The notes under the pieces: generated by a model
Databases searched by the model: none
The model's input: only the letters and a program-made list of their open reading frames with translations
Told to the model about the DNA's origin: nothing
NCBI GenBank assembly: GCA_027365375.1
Contig: DAHXNM010000075.1
Span: 1-10,107, forward strand
Length of the DNA: 10,107 nucleotides
Direction: 5' to 3'
DNA from: Ferrimicrobium sp.
Lineage (GTDB): Bacteria; Actinomycetota; Acidimicrobiia; Acidimicrobiales; Acidimicrobiaceae
Part shown: piece by piece, positions 7,540-10,107 of the stretch
Position numbering within the stretch: position 1 is the first letter of the stretch
How the letters are laid out: every line of letters starts with the position of its first letter
Program-made: the position numbers and the translations under genes

Positions 7540-8037
7540 CTATGCACCGCTGACAGAGTGCTGCTGGTATCGTCGCACTAATTCACTGCCTAGGCTATCC
7601 AAACGCTGATGCAGCTGTCTCCTCAATCCAGAGATTGTTCTCTCACCTTCCTGCAGCCGCGCCTGATAGCTAGCGAGCTGGGAATCGTCAAGCAAATCCA
7701 ACGAATGGGTTCTATCCCCGCCAACCAACAAGCGGAGATATGCTTCGGCACTTACCATATCATCCTCCGGAATCTCCACCTCTACGTGACGCTCGGCAAG
7801 CGGAGCTGGATCCGAGTGCGGCGTAACTACCGAGACGATAGAATCTGCTCCAGTCGTGTGAAGGTCGGTAGCAATATCGAGCCTCGTTTGGAGCACTCTT
7901 CTAGCATAAGAAACGGAATTTTCGAGCCGGCGGCCGGAATCACGCAAAGTCTTCAGAGCCTCAATCGGAGCCTCGCCAATGACTAGCTCATCGACTTCTT
8001 CCAGCCACTCGTTGATTTGAACCCGAAGATCCGCCAT
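7540..8037 (-). CDS. rsiG: RsiG-like predicted c-di-GMP-binding anti-sigma factor
   Basis: 165 residues from the ATG at 8037. Two predicted long helices (about 25-60 and 116-158) are joined by an acidic, Pro-containing linker, with no membrane segment or enzyme motif. The first helix carries E39-x3-S43-x2-R46-x3-Q50-x3-D54, an exact match to the c-di-GMP signature of RsiG, the Streptomyces anti-sigma factor that holds the sporulation sigma WhiG when loaded with c-di-GMP. The second helix carries E132-x3-S136-x2-R139-x3-H143-x3-D147, the same pattern with His for Gln. I infer an RsiG homolog acting on a WhiG/FliA-type sigma, possibly for motility. No sigma or cyclase gene is in the window. The ATG has AAAGGGG 5 bases upstream; an in-frame GTG at 8061, also with a fair AGGTGGG site, is the alternative. 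sodX ends 27 bases upstream, suggesting co-transcription. Confidence 0.75.
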   Translation of the reverse strand: MADLRVQINEWLEEVDELVIGEAPIEALKTLRDSGRRLENSVSYARRVLQTRLDIATDLHTTGADSIVSVVTPHSDPAPLAERHVEVEIPEDDMVSAEAYLRLLVGGDRTHSLDLLDDSQLASYQARLQEGERTISGLRRQLHQRLDSLGSELVRRYQQHSVSGA

Positions 8038-8064
8038 GCTCACCCCTTTGTCAATATCCACACT

Positions 8065-8487
8065 CTACCCACCTACCAAGCTTCCCACCCTATCCGGAGG
8101 GTAATAACGGTAGACAGCCCAGCCAACAACGCCTTTCCTGGGGAACCAGCCCAGCTGACGACTGTCAGTGGAGTGCGAAGGGTTATCGCCCTCCACCCAG
8201 ACCGAAGATCGCGACCGACGTAGCAGTCTCTTAATGAAGTCATCGCTTGAACGAGGATCACGCAAAACGATGATCTGTCTGACAGGTGTGCCACGCCACT
8301 TGACAACCAGTAATCTATCGCCAGCCAAGAGAGTGGGTTCCATAGAATCTCCCACCACTTCATATCGTTGAAAAATCATCCACGTCGCCGCTAAGGCCGA
8401 TGCTAAGAATGCGACCGGGAACGTCAAGTAGCAGGCTCGAGCCCCTCTAGCAGAACGTCGAGTAACCCTCAGGGTTCGATCGAACAC
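8065..8487 (-). CDS. sodX: Nickel-type superoxide dismutase maturation signal peptidase (S26 family)
   Basis: Membrane-anchored Ser/Lys peptidase thought to remove the leader of nickel superoxide dismutase so that its N-terminal His can bind nickel. From the GTG at 8487 it has 140 residues, a length typical of the family. A membrane segment spans about 19-39. The catalytic serine is S48 in VVGDSMEPTLLAGDRLLV and the general-base lysine K86 in DFIKRLLRR. The late motif VEGDNPSHSTDSRQLG also fits S26 peptidases. I chose 8487 because AGGG lies 6 bases upstream and it leaves the divergent sodN start clear; the frame stays open to a GTG at 8574 inside sodN, which I reject. The divergent sodN neighbour strongly supports SodX over a general LepB. 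Confidence 0.88.
   Translation of the reverse strand: MFDRTLRVTRRSARGARACYLTFPVAFLASALAATWMIFQRYEVVGDSMEPTLLAGDRLLVVKWRGTPVRQIIVLRDPRSSDDFIKRLLRRSRSSVWVEGDNPSHSTDSRQLGWFPRKGVVGWAVYRYYPPDRVGSLVGG
8474..8485. repeat. 12-base perfect palindrome at the sodX start
   Basis: GTTCGATCGAAC reads the same on both strands and touches the sodX GTG codon, about 55 bases before the sodN ATG. A regulator bound here could affect both genes. The half-site order GTTC-N4-GAAC is the reverse of the LexA box. CGATCG is common in this window, so chance is possible. Confidence 0.3.
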
Positions 8488-8539
8488 CCCCAGCCCTGGT
8501 AAGCTACTGGTGTCCAATAACAAAGAGAAAGGACAGCTT
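8488..8539. promoter_or_regulatory. Divergent sodX/sodN intergenic region
   Basis: These 52 bases must hold the 5' leaders of both genes and part of their promoters. AGGA (8530-8533) lies 6 bases before the sodN ATG. CTGGT occurs at 8496-8500 and 8507-8511, an 11-base period that fits one helical turn and could be an operator. I see no strong -35/-10 pair; TAAGCT at 8500-8505 is a weak -10 candidate for sodN. No clear Nur-type box is visible. Confidence 0.45.
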
Positions 8540-8953
8540 ATGTTCCTAACAAAAGTGCTCACGTTGGTAGACACACTACGCGCTCCGGCTCAGGCTTCGG
8601 CGCACTGTGACTTGCCTTGCGGCATTTACGATCCCGCACAGGCAAGAATCGAGGCCGAATCCATCAAGGCTATCGTGGAAAAGTACAATGCCTCCGACGA
8701 CCAATACTTCCGAGACCGTGCAACCTTGATCAAGGAAGAGCGTGCGGCCGAAGTAAATCATCATCTCGATGTGCTGTGGTATCAGTATTTTCAGCCTGCC
8801 CACCTTGAAAAGTATCCACAACTACATGAGGTGTTCTGGAATGCAAAGAAGCTCACTAGCCAGGTAAAGCGGGCTAATGACGTAGCGATAGCCGATCAGC
8901 TACTCGCCAGCATCGGACAAATCAGCGACATCTTTTGGGAGACCAAGAAGTAA
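8540..8953 (+). CDS. sodN: Superoxide dismutase, nickel type
   Basis: Cytosolic enzyme that turns superoxide into oxygen and hydrogen peroxide at a nickel centre. The 137-residue precursor has a 21-residue leader ending AQASA, then the nickel hook HCDLPCGIYDPAQAR. His22, Cys23 and Cys27 become His1, Cys2 and Cys6 of the 116-residue mature form. The rest (KAIVEKY, RATLIKEERAAEVNHHLDVL, YPQLHEVFW, ISDIFWETKK) follows Streptomyces SodN closely; the leader is somewhat longer than the 14 residues known there. I chose the ATG at 8540, with AGGA at 6-base spacing, over an in-frame ATG at 8510 that lacks a site. The divergent sodX presumably supplies the peptidase. A hairpin follows 15 bases after the stop. 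Nickel control by a Fur-family protein is known in Streptomyces but is not shown here. Confidence 0.97.
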   Translation: MFLTKVLTLVDTLRAPAQASAHCDLPCGIYDPAQARIEAESIKAIVEKYNASDDQYFRDRATLIKEERAAEVNHHLDVLWYQYFQPAHLEKYPQLHEVFWNAKKLTSQVKRANDVAIADQLLASIGQISDIFWETKK

Positions 8954-8968
8954 CTGTTAAAAGATCGA

Positions 8969-8992
8969 GCGCCCGCACCTGCGGGCGCCTTT
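8969..8992 (+). terminator. GC-rich hairpin between sodN and tRNA-Lys
   Basis: GCGCCCGC, loop ACCT, GCGGGCGC: a perfect 8-base-pair stem with a 4-base loop, followed by only CTTT before the tRNA begins at 8993. It is placed as a Rho-independent terminator of sodN, but the T-run is short, so it may be leaky or serve as a processing signal. Confidence 0.65.
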
Positions 8993-9065
8993 GGGCCGCT
9001 AGCTCATCCGGTAGAGCAGGGGACTTTTAATCCCAAGGTGCAGGGTTCGAGACCCTGGCGGCCCA
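8993..9065 (+). tRNA. tRNA-Lys (anticodon TTT)
   Basis: A complete 73-base cloverleaf. Acceptor arms GGGCCGC and GCGGCCC pair fully. The D arm is GCTC/GAGC with GG in the loop, the anticodon loop is CTTTTAA with anticodon TTT at 9025-9027, the variable loop has 5 bases, and the T arm is CAGGG-TTCGAGA-CCCTG. The discriminator is A, followed by CC in the DNA. The first anticodon-stem pair is a G-A mismatch. It starts only 5 bases after the hairpin stem, and an integrase gene follows on the same strand. Confidence 0.95.
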
Positions 9066-9067
9066 CC
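9041..9067 (+). other. Candidate attachment site (attL) at the tRNA-Lys 3' end
   Basis: Tyrosine integrases often recombine within the T arm and 3' acceptor of tRNA genes, leaving the tRNA intact and placing int just beside it. Here the integrase begins 109 bases after the tRNA on the same strand. The segment from the T arm to CC is the likeliest core; the exact crossover cannot be set without the other end of the element. Confidence 0.45.
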
Positions 9068-9092
9068 GTTTGACCAGGAATAATAGACTTTA

Positions 9093-9133
9093 TGACATGA
9101 CCCACAAGCTAGTGTGACATGAGTTGTGACATG
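9093..9133 (+). repeat. Three direct copies of TGACATG between tRNA and integrase
   Basis: TGACATG starts at 9093, 9115 and 9127; the last two are part of a longer TGTGACATG (9113-9121 and 9125-9133) 12 bases apart. GCTAG occurs just outside this pair on both sides. The position between the probable attachment site and int fits arm-type integrase sites or a regulator's operator; neither is proven. Confidence 0.45.
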
Positions 9134-9140
9134 GCTAGAT

Positions 9141-9168
9141 TTGCAAACCCCCTGCCCAGTGGTAGTAT
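9141..9168 (+). promoter_or_regulatory. Candidate promoter for the integrase, giving a leaderless transcript
   Basis: TTGCAA (9141-9146) and TAGTAT (9163-9168) are separated by 16 bases. Each matches 4 of 6 consensus positions. The -10 ends 6 bases before the integrase ATG at 9175, so transcription would begin at or near the A of the start codon. There is no good Shine-Dalgarno, which fits leaderless translation, common in actinobacteria. Confidence 0.35.
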
Positions 9169-9174
9169 TACCTG

Positions 9175-10107
9175 ATGCGTGGCAGTATCACCTCTCACAA
9201 AGGCCAACCCGACACCTGGAGGCTCCGGGTCTATCTAGGTGTCGATCCAGTTACAGGCAAGGAACGGTACCGTTCTAGGGTCGTCCACGCTCCCAAGCGT
9301 CAGGCCGAGAAGATCCTGAACCAGATGGTCCAAGAGGCGAATGCAGCAGTCTCGACTACCTCATCTATGACGGTAGAGCAACTTCTGGGGCACTTAATCA
9401 ACTACCTTCGCACTAATGGCCGATCACACACGACAATAGCGGGCTACGAGTGGCGAATCCGCGACCACCTAGTACCGGCGATAGGCGATATCCCCATAAC
9501 CAAATTGACAGCAAAGCACCTTGACGATCTGTACACGACACTCCTCGAGAGGTACTCCCCTTCTACCGTGCGTCAAACGCATGCAATAATCCACAGAGCG
9601 TTGAACCAAGCGGAACGCTGGGGATGGATCGACCGCAATGTTGCCACACTTGCCACCTCACCAAGAGTTGGCCGGCGGGAGGTGAAGTCGCCTTCAGAAA
9701 ACCAGCTTCGGGCGATCATCGATACAATGACAAAGTCAAACCCCCAGTTTGGGGTAGCAGTTGTGCTAGCCGCGCTTACTGGCGCTCGCCGAGGGGAATT
9801 ATTGGGGTTACGCTGGGCGGACATAGAACACGAATACATTTCAATTAGAGGCTCGCTCACTTACACGAAAGCGGAAGGAGTGAAGTACGGCCCAACGAAA
9901 ACGCATCAGGCGCGCCGAGTAATGCTTGACGACTTGGGGATTGCGGTAATCCAAAGCCAGAAAACCCACCTGGCAGACATGTGCGCGGCGCTCGGCTTAA
10001 CCCCGATGGAGAACCCGTGGCTCTTCTTTGGCGAGGTGGATGGTTCAAAGCCGCTGCACCCTGATAGCATTAGCTCTGCCTTTCGGCGAACAACGAAGAA
10101 GCTCGGC
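9175..10107 (+). CDS. Tyrosine-type site-specific integrase, N-terminal 311 residues (cut by window end)
   Basis: Phage-type integrase that would recombine the element's attachment site with the chromosome. Residues about 1-56 look like an arm-binding AP2-type domain (WRLRVYLGVDPVTGKERYRS), about 65-155 are the SAM-like core-binding domain (SHTTIAGYEWRIRDHLVPAI, then QAERWGWIDRNV), and the catalytic domain starts near 170. The Box I arginine is R205 in LTGARRGELLGLRW, and K242 in GPTKTHQARRV fits the beta-hairpin lysine. Box II (HxxR), the later His/Trp and the tyrosine nucleophile lie beyond the window, so intactness cannot be judged. The frame is open from ATG 9175, with an in-frame TAG at 9163-9165 fixing the start. 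It lies next to tRNA-Lys, probably its target. A host gene of XerC/D type is unlikely, given the extra N-terminal domain and the tRNA context. Confidence 0.93.
   Translation, partial: MRGSITSHKGQPDTWRLRVYLGVDPVTGKERYRSRVVHAPKRQAEKILNQMVQEANAAVSTTSSMTVEQLLGHLINYLRTNGRSHTTIAGYEWRIRDHLVPAIGDIPITKLTAKHLDDLYTTLLERYSPSTVRQTHAIIHRALNQAERWGWIDRNVATLATSPRVGRREVKSPSENQLRAIIDTMTKSNPQFGVAVVLAALTGARRGELLGLRWADIEHEYISIRGSLTYTKAEGVKYGPTKTHQARRVMLDDLGIAVIQSQKTHLADMCAALGLTPMENPWLFFGEVDGSKPLHPDSISSAFRRTTKKLG

Larger units (their letters stand above)
9066..10107 (+). mobile_element. Left end of a putative integrated element at tRNA-Lys (continues beyond the window)
   Basis: The tRNA-Lys gene, short repeated motifs and a tyrosine integrase lie in the order expected for a genomic island, integrative element or prophage inserted at a tRNA. 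Only the integrase is visible, and the far end and cargo lie outside, so the element type cannot be stated. The visible part does not differ clearly in base composition from the neighbouring genes. Confidence 0.6.

Noticed and set aside
8474..8485. LexA (SOS) box at the sodX start
   Set aside because: The half-sites are in the opposite order (GTTC-N4-GAAC) to the Gram-positive LexA box GAAC-N4-GTTC.
8488..8574. Longer sodX from the GTG at 8574, with a possible sodN start at 8510
   Set aside because: That sodX start would lie inside sodN and add 29 residues with no family counterpart. For sodN, the ATG at 8540 has a good ribosome binding site and 8510 does not.
1..10107. CRISPR array, rRNA, insertion sequence or riboswitch
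   Set aside because: No regularly spaced repeats, rRNA segments or transposase motifs were seen. The upstream regions of hemA and sodN show no cobalamin, SAM or other riboswitch pattern I can recognise by eye.

Overview
The window reads as chromosome of a mid-GC actinobacterium, most likely a member of the Acidimicrobiia. This is an inference from a CobA-HemD fusion, a MshA-type glycosyltransferase, a nickel superoxide dismutase with its own maturation peptidase, an RsiG-like protein and a GC content that looks to be in the mid-50s percent. No 16S gene or other marker fixes the genus.

Region 1 (1-5224, minus strand, transcribed right to left) is a tight tetrapyrrole operon in the order hemA, hemC, cobA/hemD fusion, hemB, hemL (cut by the window edge). 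Gaps are 18 bases or less, or the genes overlap. Together the products make 5-aminolevulinate from glutamyl-tRNA, then porphobilinogen, hydroxymethylbilane and uroporphyrinogen III, with a methyltransferase arm towards precorrin-2 (siroheme/cobalamin). A 114-base gap before hemA holds a possible short Cys-rich upstream ORF.

Region 2 (5339-8487, minus strand) carries proC, a MshA-like glycosyltransferase, an RsiG-like predicted c-di-GMP-binding anti-sigma factor and sodX. The order mshA, proC, hemA, hemC, cobA/hemD, hemB, hemL is a compact version of the same gene order known, with many insertions, in Mycobacterium.

Region 3 (8488-8992) is the divergent sodX/sodN promoter gap, sodN (nickel superoxide dismutase, plus strand) and a GC-rich hairpin.

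Region 4 (8993-10107, plus strand) is a tRNA-Lys(TTT) gene followed by 109 bases with repeated TGACATG motifs and then a tyrosine integrase cut by the window end. This looks like the left end of an element integrated at the 3' end of the tRNA gene; its cargo lies outside the window.

The two most notable items are the RsiG-like protein, with one exact and one Q-to-H copy of the c-di-GMP signature, and the tRNA-Lys/integrase junction.
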